A stretch of DNA of 55,942 bases from Clostridia bacterium (lineage in GTDB: Bacteria; Bacillota; Clostridia; TANB77; CAG-508): contig JAFXMI010000012.1 in the NCBI GenBank assembly GCA_017530505.1, positions 1-55,942 on the forward strand, written 5' to 3'. The position numbers were made by a program, and so were the translations under genes. How positions within the stretch are numbered: the first letter of the stretch is position 1; every line of letters starts with the position of its first letter. A model generated the notes under the pieces. The model was given only the letters and a program-made list of their open reading frames with translations, ran no database searches and was not told the origin of the DNA. Of the stretch, positions 17,738 through 26,553 are shown one piece after another.

Positions 17738-18502
17738 ATGTTAAATCAATTTTCAAGAACAGAATTATTAATAGGAAAAAAAGCAATAGATAAATTAAAA
17801 AATTCAAAAATTGCAATATTTGGCATTGGCGGTGTTGGATCTTTTGTTATAGAGGGACTAGTTCGCGCTGGAATTGGAAAATTTATTTTAGTGGATAATG
17901 ATAAAGTATGTGTAACAAATCTAAATAGACAAATAATTGCAACTAGAAAAACGATTGGAAGACAAAAAGTTGATGTTGCAAAAGAGCGTATTTTAGAAAT
18001 AAATCCAGAAGCAAAAGTCGAAACATATCAAGAGTTTTTTTTACCAGAAACTAAAGGGATACTTGATAATAGTATTGATTACATAGTGGATTGTGTAGAT
18101 ACAGTTACAGCAAAGATAGAGTTAATTGTTAGAGCAAATAATCTTAATATTCCAATAATCTCTGCAATGGGAACAGGAAATAAATTAGATCCTACTCAGT
18201 TTGAAGTTACTGATATTTATAAAACATCAGTTTGTCCTCTTGCTAAAGTAATAAGGAAAGAATTAAAATCAAGAAATATAAAAGCTTTAAAAGTTGTGTA
18301 TTCTAGAGAAAAACCAATTAAAGTAGAAAAAAATACAAAAAAATTGTTTAATACTAATGATAAATTATCATCTCAAGCTATTACGAAAGAAACTTTAAAT
18401 AATCAAAGATTAGGTAGCATTTCTTTTGTACCATCTGTTGCTGGATTAATTATTGCAGGAGAAGTTGTTAAGGATTTAATAAATTTAAATAAGTTTAAAT
18501 AA
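17738..18502 (+). CDS. tcdA: tRNA threonylcarbamoyladenosine dehydratase TcdA (ThiF/E1-like)
   Basis: ATP-dependent enzyme that cyclises t6A37 of tRNA to ct6A. E1-like nucleotide fold: GIGGVGSFVIEGLVRAGIG (residues ~31-49), DNDKVCVTNLNRQ, and DCVDTVTAKIELI. The C-terminal part with TSVCPLAKVIRKELK and GSISFVPSVAGLIIAGEVV is typical of the TcdA/CsdL branch rather than MoeB. 254 residues, family length. Its last codons (N-L-N-K-F-K-stop) lie inside a 10-bp tandem repeat. Confidence 0.9.
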   Translation: MLNQFSRTELLIGKKAIDKLKNSKIAIFGIGGVGSFVIEGLVRAGIGKFILVDNDKVCVTNLNRQIIATRKTIGRQKVDVAKERILEINPEAKVETYQEFFLPETKGILDNSIDYIVDCVDTVTAKIELIVRANNLNIPIISAMGTGNKLDPTQFEVTDIYKTSVCPLAKVIRKELKSRNIKALKVVYSREKPIKVEKNTKKLFNTNDKLSSQAITKETLNNQRLGSISFVPSVAGLIIAGEVVKDLINLNKFK

Positions 18503-18585
18503 GTTTAAATAAGTTTAAAAAAGTTTAAATAAGTTTAAATAAGTTTAAATAAGTTTAAATAAGTTTAAATAAGTTTAAATAAGTT
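18481..18585 (+). repeat. Tandem array of a 10-bp unit at the tcdA 3' end
   Basis: About ten copies of AAGTTTAAAT, one with a T-to-A change (18520), covering the tcdA stop codon. Each unit carries TAA in one frame, so copy-number change cannot lengthen the protein much. Unit length equals that of the repeat at 6371-6400. Confidence 0.9.
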
Positions 18586-18605
18586 GTAAATTGTAGCAAT
18601 AGAAG

Positions 18606-18657
18606 GTTACAATTCACAGCTGATATAAATTAAAAGACATCGGTCGTGAATTGTAAC
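18606..18657. repeat. 52-bp mini element of the MITE-like family
   Basis: Perfect 12-bp terminal inverted repeats GTTACAATTCAC (18606-18617) and GTGAATTGTAAC (18646-18657) around a 28-bp centre. Same ends as the element at 17391-17631. Confidence 0.7.
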
Positions 18658-18696
18658 AATAGAATTTTAATTAAAATCTCTAAAAAATATATGGTA

Positions 18697-18725
18697 TTGA
18701 TTAAATTATTTTGAGTTGATATAAT
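18697..18725 (+). promoter_or_regulatory. Promoter for the flippase gene
   Basis: TTGATT (18697-18702), 17-bp spacer, TATAAT (18720-18725), then the GGAGGG site at 18753. Confidence 0.7.
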
Positions 18726-18762
18726 ATGTAATAAAGTAGTATTTTCATTTTTGGAGGGAAAG

Positions 18763-20214
18763 TTGGGAAAGAAAAGTATTACCAAAAATTATGTATATAA
18801 TATGGTATATCAAATTTTAATACTTGTATTACCGTTAGTTACAACACCTTATTTATCAAGAGTTCTTGGAGCTGAAGGAATTGGTATTTATGGGTATACA
18901 TATTCTATTGTTACTTATTTTGTTCTTTTTGGTTCTTTAGGAGTTGCTCTTTATGGTCAAAGAGAAATTGCTTATTCAGGAGAAAATAAAGAAAAAATTA
19001 AAAAAACTTTTATAGAAGTAAATATTTTTAGATTTTTAACAATTGCTATTGCTTCAATAGTTTATTATTTCTGTTTTATGAGAAATAATGATTATTCAGT
19101 TTATTATAGAATTTTGTTATTTGAGCTTTGGGCTGCTGCATTTGATATTAGTTGGTTTTTTCAAGGAATGGAAGAATTTAAGAAAACTGTTATTAGAAAT
19201 GTATTGGTTAGAATTTGTAGCGTTGCCTTAGTATTTTTACTTGTTAAAACAAGAGAGGATTTAGCTAAATTTGTTTTAATTTATTCTTTAGCAGATTTTA
19301 TTGGAAATTTATCTTTATGGATATATTTACCTAAATATACAAAAGGTATAAAGGTTAAAAATATAGAAGTTTGGAAACATGTAATTCCTATATTAATGTT
19401 ATTTATTCCTCAAATTGCAAATCAAATTTATAAAATTTTAGATACAACAATGATAGGAAAATTAGTAGTAGATAAAGCAGAAACAGGTTATTATGAACAA
19501 AGCCAAAAAGTTATAAGATTATTACTTACAATAGTAACTTCTCTTGGTGTTGTTATGATTCCAAGAATGGCTAGTACTTTTGCAAGTGGTAATAAAGAAA
19601 AAATTAATGAATACATGAAAATGTCTTTTAAATTTGTTTTCTTTTTGGCATTTCCATTAATGTTTGGAATAGTAAGTATTTCTTCAAGCTTTGTTCCAGT
19701 TTTTTTTGGACAAGGTTATGATAAAGTTGTAATTTTAATAAATATAATGTGTCCGATTTTAATTTTAATGGGAATTGCAAATGTTGTTGGAACACAATAT
19801 TTGCTTCCTACAAAAAGACAAAAAGAATATACAATTTCTGTTACTATAGGTATAATTGTAAATTTCTTTATGAATTATTTTTTTATAAAAGCATACGCTT
19901 CAGTTGGAGCTTCGATTTCGACAGTACTTTCCCAATTGGTAGTGGACTATATTCAATTATACTTTATTAGAAAAGATATTAATATTGGAGAAATGCTTCT
20001 TTTATCTAGGAAATATTTAATATCAGGAATTATTATGTTTTTGTTTTGTTTTATAGTTGGAAATATTGTTCAAAGATTAAATGGAGGATATATTTTGGAG
20101 ATATTTGCTCAAGTTTTAGTTGGCGTTATTTCCTACTTTTCAATGTTAATAATATTAAAAGATGATTATGTTAATAATTTTTTAAGAAATTTAAGAAATA
20201 AATTGATAGTATAA
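18763..20214 (+). CDS. Oligosaccharide flippase (Wzx/MATE-like)
   Basis: About 483 residues with some 12-14 transmembrane helices, polysaccharide biosynthesis/flippase family. The N-terminal KNYVYNMVYQILILVLPLVT and TPYLSRVLGAEGIGIYGYTY motif is typical of Gram-positive Wzx proteins moving lipid-linked repeat units across the membrane. I take TTG at 18763 as the start, since GGAGGG lies 5 bp before it; a TTG at 18751 overlaps that site. Stands alone between tcdA and mutL with its own promoter; capsule or teichoic-type glycan substrate unknown. Confidence 0.88.
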   Translation: MGKKSITKNYVYNMVYQILILVLPLVTTPYLSRVLGAEGIGIYGYTYSIVTYFVLFGSLGVALYGQREIAYSGENKEKIKKTFIEVNIFRFLTIAIASIVYYFCFMRNNDYSVYYRILLFELWAAAFDISWFFQGMEEFKKTVIRNVLVRICSVALVFLLVKTREDLAKFVLIYSLADFIGNLSLWIYLPKYTKGIKVKNIEVWKHVIPILMLFIPQIANQIYKILDTTMIGKLVVDKAETGYYEQSQKVIRLLLTIVTSLGVVMIPRMASTFASGNKEKINEYMKMSFKFVFFLAFPLMFGIVSISSSFVPVFFGQGYDKVVILINIMCPILILMGIANVVGTQYLLPTKRQKEYTISVTIGIIVNFFMNYFFIKAYASVGASISTVLSQLVVDYIQLYFIRKDINIGEMLLLSRKYLISGIIMFLFCFIVGNIVQRLNGGYILEIFAQVLVGVISYFSMLIILKDDYVNNFLRNLRNKLIV

Positions 20215-20312
20215 GAAGTTGGATATAAAGACCTGTACCAAAATTTTGCTAAAAAAAAGAAGTACTTGTTAAATATCCATAGTTTAAAATATTTAGTTAA
20301 AAAGGAAGTAAA

Positions 20313-22169
20313 ATGGGGCAAATTGTACTTTTAGATGATTTAACAATTAATAAAATAGCTGCAGGTGAGGTAATTGAAAGACCTGCAAATGTTGTGAAAG
20401 AGTTACTTGAAAATTCTATAGATGCAGGTGCAACAAAAGTTGTTATTGAAATAAAAAAAGGTGGAAAAAATTTAATTAAAGTTATAGATAATGGTAAAGG
20501 GATAGAAAGAGAAGATATTCCACTTGCAATAGAAAGACATGCAACTAGTAAAATCAGAAAAGTTGAAGATTTAGAAAAAGTATATTCAATGGGATTTAGA
20601 GGTGAGGCTTTGGCTTCAATTGCTGCAATATCTAAATTTACAATAATTTCCAAAACACATGATAAAGAATTTGGAACACAAGTTATTTGTGAAGAGGGAA
20701 ATATTATACAAGCAGAGGACATACCTGCAAAAGATGGAACTTCTATGATTGTAGAAAATCTTTTTTTTAATGTACCTGTAAGATATAAGTTTTTAAAACA
20801 AGACAGTACGGAATTTAGGTATATAAAAGAATTAGTTCAAAATATGGCACTAGCAAATCCTACAGTTTCTATAAAATTAATCAATGATGGAAAACTAGTT
20901 TTTGGAACCAATGGGAATGGAAAGCTAAAAGATTTAATATATCTATTTTATGGAAAAGAAGTTTTGGAAAATTCAATTGAGGTTGATTATGAAGAAGGTA
21001 GTATTAAAATTACAGGAATAATAGGTACAACTTTAATTGCTAGAGATACTAGGAAAGATCAAATAACTTTTTTAAATGGAAGAAATATAAAAAGCAATTT
21101 ACTTTCTTCAAGTGGTGACCAAGCCTTTAAAAGTGGTGGAACAGGAATTGGAAAATTTGGATTTTATATTTTAAATTTAAAAATGCCAGCAGATTTTTAT
21201 GATATAAATGTACATCCAACTAAAAGAGATGTAAGATTTAAAAATGAGGAAGATGTTTTTAGAGTCTTTTATAATGCAATTAAAACTTCTATGTTAAATA
21301 GAGAATTTTTAGGGAACAATCAACTTGAAGATAACAAAAAAGAGTATATAAATAAAGAGTTTAATTTTTTAACAAGCAATTTTAACAATAAAAAAGAAAA
21401 TACATCTTTAAATGCTTTTAAAAATTCAAATTCAAATATTGAGTATAGAAAACCAAAAATTTATAATATTGAAAAAAATTTAGGAGTTGAAAAAAGACTA
21501 TTAAATAACGATACTGATAAAACTAATATTCCAAACAGTTTAATGAATAAATCTGAAGACGAATTTATAAAACGTGAAAAATCTAGAAAAGTTAATTATA
21601 AATTTATTGGAATTTTGTTTAGAACATATATTGTGGTTGAAGTTGATGAGGATATATACTTAATTGATCAACATGCTGCACATGAAAGACTTTTGTATGA
21701 GCAAATAAAAGATAATTTTAAAAACAAATTACAAAATAATACTCAAATGACACTTATTCCAGAAATTGTTAATTTAACTAATAAAGAAGCTGAATTTGTA
21801 AAAAACAATGTAGATTTATTTAAAAATTCGGGATTCGATATAGAAGAATTTGGAGTTAATTCATATAAAATAAATGGTGTTCCAGACATAGAATACAAGG
21901 AAAAGATTTCTAATAAAGCATTGTTTATGGATACACTAGATGAAATGATAACAGGCGAAAGAAGTAATTTTAAAGATATTGAAGAACGATTTATTGCAAC
22001 AGTCGCCTGTAAAGCTGCAGTTAAAGCAAATATGGACTTAACAAAAAATGAAGTTGATTATTTAATTAACAATTTATTAATTTTAAAAAATCCATATACA
22101 TGTCCACATGGAAGACCAACAACAATAAAATTTGATAAAAATGAATTTAAATTAGATCAAATTGACTAA
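20313..22169 (+). CDS. mutL: DNA mismatch repair protein MutL
   Basis: 618 residues. N-terminal GHKL ATPase: NKIAAGEVIERPANVVKELL, ELLENSIDAGAT (catalytic Glu), DNGKGIE, MGFRGEALASIAAI and the VHPTKRDVRF segment. Then a linker (~residues 340-430) rich in Asn/Lys, and the C-terminal dimerisation domain with the endonuclease motif DQHAAHERLLYE, ACKAAVK and CPHGRPT. It should therefore nick DNA, as in bacteria lacking MutH. AAAGGAAG precedes the ATG. mutS is not in the window. Confidence 0.96.
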   Translation: MGQIVLLDDLTINKIAAGEVIERPANVVKELLENSIDAGATKVVIEIKKGGKNLIKVIDNGKGIEREDIPLAIERHATSKIRKVEDLEKVYSMGFRGEALASIAAISKFTIISKTHDKEFGTQVICEEGNIIQAEDIPAKDGTSMIVENLFFNVPVRYKFLKQDSTEFRYIKELVQNMALANPTVSIKLINDGKLVFGTNGNGKLKDLIYLFYGKEVLENSIEVDYEEGSIKITGIIGTTLIARDTRKDQITFLNGRNIKSNLLSSSGDQAFKSGGTGIGKFGFYILNLKMPADFYDINVHPTKRDVRFKNEEDVFRVFYNAIKTSMLNREFLGNNQLEDNKKEYINKEFNFLTSNFNNKKENTSLNAFKNSNSNIEYRKPKIYNIEKNLGVEKRLLNNDTDKTNIPNSLMNKSEDEFIKREKSRKVNYKFIGILFRTYIVVEVDEDIYLIDQHAAHERLLYEQIKDNFKNKLQNNTQMTLIPEIVNLTNKEAEFVKNNVDLFKNSGFDIEEFGVNSYKINGVPDIEYKEKISNKALFMDTLDEMITGERSNFKDIEERFIATVACKAAVKANMDLTKNEVDYLINNLLILKNPYTCPHGRPTTIKFDKNEFKLDQID

Positions 22170-22227
22170 ATTTTAAAATTTAAATAAATATTTATTATTA
22201 CAAAAAATATTATGGGGGAAAATCAAA

Positions 22228-22710
22228 GTGCTTAATATTAATATAATTTGCCCAGGGAAAATTAAAGAAAAGTTTTTTAAAGATGCAATTGATGAATATT
22301 TAAAAAGACTTTCTAAGTATTGTAAATTATGTATTATAGAAGTTCCTGATGAAAAAATTCCAGATAAAGTTTCAGAAACAATTGTAAATGAAATAAAAAA
22401 AAAGGAAGGAAAATTTATAATTAATAAAATACCTAAAGATACATATTTAATATGTTTAGATTTAAAAGGAAAAGAATTTTCTTCTGAAGAATTTTCTAAA
22501 AAAATAGAAAACATTTCATTAAATATTAATAGCTCTATTACATTTATTATTGGAGGAACACTTGGAATTTCTGATGTAGTATTAAATTTAGCAAAAGAAA
22601 AAATATGTTTTTCAAAAATGACTTTTCCTCATCAATTAATAAGAATATTTTTATTAGAGCAAATATTTAGAGCTTACAAAATTTCTAATGGAGAAACTTA
22701 TCATCGATAA
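22228..22710 (+). CDS. rlmH: 23S rRNA pseudouridine-1915 N3-methyltransferase RlmH
   Basis: 160-residue SPOUT methyltransferase acting on position 1915 in helix 69 of assembled 70S ribosomes. Family marks: CPGKIKEKFFKDAIDEY at the N-terminus, CLDLKGKEFSSEEFS, the SAM-binding knot FIIGGTLGIS, and the C-terminal FSKMTFPHQLIRIFLLEQIF plus RAYKISNGETYHR. Start is GTG at 22228 after GGGGGAAAA. Independent of CGG breaks. Confidence 0.95.
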   Translation: MLNINIICPGKIKEKFFKDAIDEYLKRLSKYCKLCIIEVPDEKIPDKVSETIVNEIKKKEGKFIINKIPKDTYLICLDLKGKEFSSEEFSKKIENISLNINSSITFIIGGTLGISDVVLNLAKEKICFSKMTFPHQLIRIFLLEQIFRAYKISNGETYHR

Positions 22711-22730
22711 AAAATTATTATAATTATATA

Positions 22731-22760
22731 GTAACTTAAGAAATAAGTATAAGACGGTGT
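22731..22760. repeat. Truncated MITE-like element end
   Basis: GTAACTTAAGAAATAAGTAT and AAGACGGTG match the right arm of the element at 17592-17620 (and 44393-44421). Only one arm is left. Confidence 0.55.
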
Positions 22761-22778
22761 TAATAGTAATGACATTTG

Positions 22779-22860
22779 AAAAAATACTTAGATAAAAGTA
22801 CTCTAAAGAATTTTGTAATTTCTTTATTATTATTTACTTCTTATTTTTTTATATTATAAT
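22779..22860 (+). pseudogene. 3' remnant of a small membrane-tail gene
   Basis: The 29 bp at 22779-22807 are identical to 25304-25332 inside the small gene at 25154. Read in that gene's frame it gives KKYLDKSTLKNFVISLLLFT and a hydrophobic tail, a paralogue of its C-terminus. No start. The rest of the gap to 22964 shows nothing further I can identify. Confidence 0.5.
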
Positions 22861-22964
22861 AATCTATATACAACTTAATTATATTGGCTAGCCTAAAAAG
22901 TTGTTTTTACATAATGATTATATGACACTTTTGTATTAAATAAAAATAGAAAGGTGGTTTTTAA

Positions 22965-24213
22965 ATGAGGAAAAAATTTCTGTCAATTTTTCTTGTAAGT
23001 ATATTAATAATACTTTTTATGACTCAAGTAATATATGCTGCCAATATGGATACTTTATATGCATGTACTATTTATTCAAATCATTTTTCAAATATTACCG
23101 ATATTGAATCATCAATGGCAACAGCAATATTATCTTATTTTTGGAGAGGGTATATGGGAAATTCAGTTTCAAATCCTTCTACTACATTATTAACTTCAAA
23201 TGTAATGTCAAGACAAGTGCAATTGTTTTTTTGCCATGGTAATCATGAACTTATAGCTTTCGAATCAGGTTCTCGGTTTAACTGTTGGTACGACACATAA
23301 TGAGTCTATAACATTTAATGATGGGAATTCATATAGTATAGACTTATATTCAATAAATGCGTTTACTTGGAGTGGCAAAAAACTAATTACGCTAGCTAGT
23401 TGTGAATCAGGAGGAAATGGTTCTGCTTCACAGAACTCTATTGCATATAAAATTGCGGATTTAGGAGCTCAAATGGTAGTTGGATGGTATACTGGTTTAA
23501 GCACAGTATCTGCACCAAGCTGGTTAGATAATTATCATGATAAAATTGCTTCAGGCGAAACTATAGCGACTGCTATAAATTATGCCAACAGTCAAACATA
23601 TCTTTATAATAATGTAAAAAATACACATTTGTGTTATAATTCAATATCTGCACTTTCTAATGGCGACTTACCAGATAATTTATCAAATGTAGAAGATAAT
23701 AATAATATTTTATCTTCTATGACTTCAAAAGAAAACTATGGAAAAGATGATGTTGAAAATGTTATTAAATCATATGATAGTAGTTTTAATAAAGATAAAT
23801 ACCAAAAAATTATTTCAGATGGATTTTATTTAACTGATGTTAATACAGGCGAAACTATAAAATCGAAAAGTTATATTGATTATGTATTGAAAATAGGCGA
23901 TTATACAACAAATTCTGGATACACTATAGTATTAGATAGTGATGATAAAGTAGAAGCAATATATGATAATACTATTGATGGGGATTTTGAAAAAATAAAT
24001 TCTGAAAATAATTCATATTTTTCAATTTCTAATTCAGATAAAGAATTTTATCTAAATAAAGCACGAGCTAGTATTGAGAATTCTGATAAAATAAAAAATG
24101 AAGAAATAAGTTTTTATTATGATATTGAAAATGATAAAAAAGGTGCTTATGTAGTTATTACACTGGATGAAGGAAAAAATGAAAATATGATAGAGTTCAT
24201 ATATGATATATAA
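22965..24213 (+). CDS. Secreted caspase-fold (clan CD/CHAT-like) peptidase with +1 frameshift at CGG
   Basis: Signal peptide (FLSIFLVSILIILFMTQVIY-A-A), then a caspase/gingipain-type domain: His in QLFFCHGN and Cys in LITLASCESGG, which sit at the expected ends of two beta-strands. They lie on opposite sides of a frame break: at 23274-23276 the frame meets CGG and would stop nine codons later. Skipping the C gives ESGS-G-LTVGTTHNES and reunites His and Cys in one 415-residue protein. Residues ~260-415 form a separate domain (DVENVIKSYDSSFNKDKYQ onward) ending in a beta-rich PepSY-like segment. ATG after AAAGGTGG. Target unknown; it precedes a small membrane protein gene that may be its partner. 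Confidence 0.75.
23274..23277 (+). other. CGG +1 frameshift site 4 (TCT CGG T)
   Basis: In-frame CGG after TCT (Ser), between the catalytic His and Cys segments. Resumption at GGT (23275-23277) continues to the stop at 24213. Confidence 0.82.
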
Positions 24214-24252
24214 AAATATTTTTTTAAATGAAGGTTTAATTAGAGGGAAAAT

Positions 24253-24693
24253 ATGGATGATAATTTAATAATAAGAGTATTAATTTTTTTAGTAATAATA
24301 TTTATAATATTATTTGTTTATAAATTTTTAAAAGCAAGCAAACAGAAAAGAAAAAAATATTTATTAATTATACTTATTGTTTTATGTATATGGTTAGTAT
24401 TTTTTTCTGTAGATTATTTTCGTACTAAAAATCAAAAATCGCCCATATTTTGCCGATTTACATTTTGGTCTAATTTAAATGGCGGTTCAGTAATGTATTA
24501 TGGATTAGGATATAAAGTTATTCATTTTAATAAAATTTTGAGTTATGAAGAAAGAATCGATTTGAAATGTAGTTCAGCAAATTATTATTACATTTGTTCT
24601 TGGTATCCATCTTATGATGTCGCTTGGAATAAAATAAAAGATGATGCTATAGAATATAGTTATGAACAATATCAAAAAACTATAAACAAATAG
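24253..24693 (+). CDS. Small membrane protein, unknown function
   Basis: 146 residues with two N-terminal helices (IIRVLIFLVIIFIILFVYKF and KYLLIILIVLCIWLVFF) followed by a ~85-residue outer domain containing four Cys and several aromatic residues (YYYICSWYPSYDVAW). Not recognised. It lies 39 bp after the secreted peptidase, with its own AGAGGG site, and the pair ends at a strong terminator, so they probably form one transcription unit. Confidence 0.55.
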   Translation: MDDNLIIRVLIFLVIIFIILFVYKFLKASKQKRKKYLLIILIVLCIWLVFFSVDYFRTKNQKSPIFCRFTFWSNLNGGSVMYYGLGYKVIHFNKILSYEERIDLKCSSANYYYICSWYPSYDVAWNKIKDDAIEYSYEQYQKTINK

Positions 24694-24694
24694 A

Positions 24695-24746
24695 ATTTCT
24701 AATTAACAAAAAGAGACTTTTTGGTCTCTTTTTGTTAATTAGAAAT
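24695..24746. terminator. Long bidirectional terminator
   Basis: A 23-bp perfect inverted repeat (ATTTCTAATTAACAAAAAGA... and its complement) around a six-base loop, just after the membrane protein stop. Confidence 0.85.
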
Positions 24747-24769
24747 AATTATTGGAGTTTTATTTTATA

Positions 24770-25009
24770 TTATGGATTATATAAATCTTCAGATTTAATT
24801 TCCAGAACTTTTGTAATTTCTCATAATTCAAAATCTCTAACTGTTCTTTCGTTATTTTCAATTCTTACAATATCTGACTGATATAGGGTAATACCTAATA
24901 AAGATAATTGGTTACAGATATATTCTTGTGAAATATTTTTAGTAGTGCGAATTTCTTTCAGTTTTTGACCAATTATATTATAGTTATTATTATATTTATT
25001 AAAATTCAT
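24770..25009 (-). pseudogene. XRE-family regulator interrupted by an in-frame TGA
   Basis: Helix-turn-helix protein: IGQKLKEIRTTKNISQEYIC, then LYQSDIVRIENNERTVRDFEL, followed by TGA at 24821-24823. The same frame continues E-I-T-K-V-L-E-I-K-S-E-D-L-Y-N-P to TAA at 24770. In the paralogue at 37309 the matching position is Cys in YELCGFMKVLNVS, so TGA probably arose from TGT or TGC. TGA is a normal stop elsewhere here. The 62-residue truncated product may still bind DNA. Divergent from the gene at 25154. Confidence 0.7.
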
Positions 25010-25153
25010 AAATTAACTCTCCCATATAAAAGTAGTATATATTCTTAATATTGGTTTTATACTGTTTTATATGTTAAAATTATAGCATACAGTCTATAAT
25101 TCACAAACGATAAATTTATTTTTTATTAGGATAAATATTGAGGTTTGTATTTT

Positions 25154-25399
25154 ATGAAAAGAAAAAATATAATTAAACAGTTAGAAAAAAATTTAGAAAT
25201 AATAACATCATTAGAAGAATTGAATGAAAAGCAGAAAAATATTCGACAAAGAATGTTAAAAATCTTTGCCAATAATGATGATTTTGAATATGAAAAATTA
25301 AATAAAAAATACTTAGATAAAAGTACTCTAAATAGCTTGATATTATCCTACTTTTATATTATAATAAGTTTGTTAAATTTAAGTAGGAGAGTAATTTAA
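25154..25399 (+). CDS. Small protein divergent from an XRE regulator
   Basis: 81 residues from ATG 25154 (GAGG 10 bp upstream). Charged helical N-terminus (IIKQLEKNLEIITSLEELNE) and hydrophobic C-terminus (LILSYFYIIISLL). The C-terminal codons overlap the purM promoter, so the last ~20 residues could be a chance read-through of what was an intergenic region. The layout, XRE gene divergent from a small helical protein, repeats at 37309/37709. Function unknown. Confidence 0.45.
   Translation: MKRKNIIKQLEKNLEIITSLEELNEKQKNIRQRMLKIFANNDDFEYEKLNKKYLDKSTLNSLILSYFYIIISLLNLSRRVI
25337..25365 (+). promoter_or_regulatory. Promoter of purM-purL-purB
   Basis: TTGATA (25337-25342), 17-bp spacer, TATAAT (25360-25365), 35 bp before purM, inside the end of the preceding small gene. 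No purine riboswitch or clear PurR box was seen. Confidence 0.75.
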
Positions 25400-25400
25400 A

Positions 25401-26450
25401 ATGGAAAAGAGTTTTAGTGAAAGTTACAAAGATGCAGGTGTTGACGTAACAGCAGGATATAAGTCAGTTGAACTTATTAAAAATGCTGTTAAAAGTACAT
25501 ATATTGAAGGAGTTGCATCTGATCTAGGAGGATTTGGAGGACTTTTTGCACCAAATTTAACAGGAATGAAAGAACCAATTTTAGTTTCAGGTACAGATGG
25601 AGTAGGTACGAAATTAAAGTTGGCTTTTTTAATGAATAAACATGATACTATTGGACAAGATTGTGTTGCAATGTGTGTTAATGATGTAGTTTGTTGTGGT
25701 GCAAAACCACTGTTTTTCCTAGACTATATGTCTCTTTGGAAAAATATACCAGAAATTGTAGCAACTATTGTTAAAGGTGTTGCTGAAGGTTGCAAACAAG
25801 CTGGATGCGCATTAATAGGTGGAGAAACAGCTGAAATGCCTGGATTATATACTGAAAATGAATATGATTTAGCTGGATTTTGTGTTGGTATAGTAGATAA
25901 ATCAAAAATGATTGATCCAAATAGAATTGAAATTGGAGATAAGGTTATAGGTATAGCTTCTTCTGGGGTTCATTCAAATGGATTTTCTTTAGTTAGAAAA
26001 GTTTTTGATGTTAATAGCGAGAATTTGAGAGAATACAGAGAAGAACTAGGCGAGACTTTAGGAGAATCGTTAATTAGACCAACTAAGATTTATATTAAAC
26101 CAGTATTAGATGTTATTGATTCAGTTGATGTTAAAGGTATTTCACATATTACAGGTGGTGGATTTTATGAAAATATGCCTAGAATGTTAAGAGATGGTGT
26201 TTCTTTAAAAATTGATGTAAATTCTTATACAAGAAAACCTATTTTTGATTTAATTCAAAAAACTGGAAATATACCTACTCATGATATGTATAATACTTTT
26301 AATATGGGAATTGGTATGGCAATTATTGTTCCAGAAAAAGATACTAAAAAGACTATTGATATTCTAAATAAGCAAGGTGAAGAGGCTTGGGTTATTGGAG
26401 AAGTTACTGAAGGAAATAAAGAAATAAATTTGAATATAGAAGATGATTAA
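25401..26450 (+). CDS. purM: Phosphoribosylformylglycinamidine cyclo-ligase (AIR synthetase) PurM
   Basis: Fifth step of de novo purine synthesis: ATP-dependent closure of FGAM to aminoimidazole ribotide in the cytosol. 349 residues, usual length. Family marks: YKDAGVDVTAGYKSVELIK, GTDGVGTKLKLA, DCVAMCVNDV, GGETAEMPGLY, GIASSGVHSNGFSLVR and HITGGGFYENMPRML. ATG after AGGAGAG. First gene of the forward purine group; purL follows after 103 bp. Confidence 0.97.
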   Translation: MEKSFSESYKDAGVDVTAGYKSVELIKNAVKSTYIEGVASDLGGFGGLFAPNLTGMKEPILVSGTDGVGTKLKLAFLMNKHDTIGQDCVAMCVNDVVCCGAKPLFFLDYMSLWKNIPEIVATIVKGVAEGCKQAGCALIGGETAEMPGLYTENEYDLAGFCVGIVDKSKMIDPNRIEIGDKVIGIASSGVHSNGFSLVRKVFDVNSENLREYREELGETLGESLIRPTKIYIKPVLDVIDSVDVKGISHITGGGFYENMPRMLRDGVSLKIDVNSYTRKPIFDLIQKTGNIPTHDMYNTFNMGIGMAIIVPEKDTKKTIDILNKQGEEAWVIGEVTEGNKEINLNIEDD

Positions 26451-26553
26451 ATTTTGTTTTAATTGCTATACAATATTCGGTGTTAAGCTTTTTTAACAAA
26501 AGGTTTATGGGTATCCTTTAAAAAACCTAAATATATTATACAAGGAAATAAAA

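Noticed and set aside
18481..18585. CRISPR array at the tandem repeat
   Set aside because: Units are 10 bp with no spacers.
24770..25009. TGA read as Trp or Cys
   Set aside because: TGA ends many intact genes here (for example those at 6923 and 44030), so the TGA in the XRE gene is best seen as a nonsense mutation.
25085..25110. TATAATTCACAAACG as another MITE end
   Set aside because: Only eight bases match the element terminus; too weak to claim.
25365..25401. Purine riboswitch before purM
   Set aside because: No conserved three-way junction core was found in the short leader; the promoter lies only 35 bp before the start codon.
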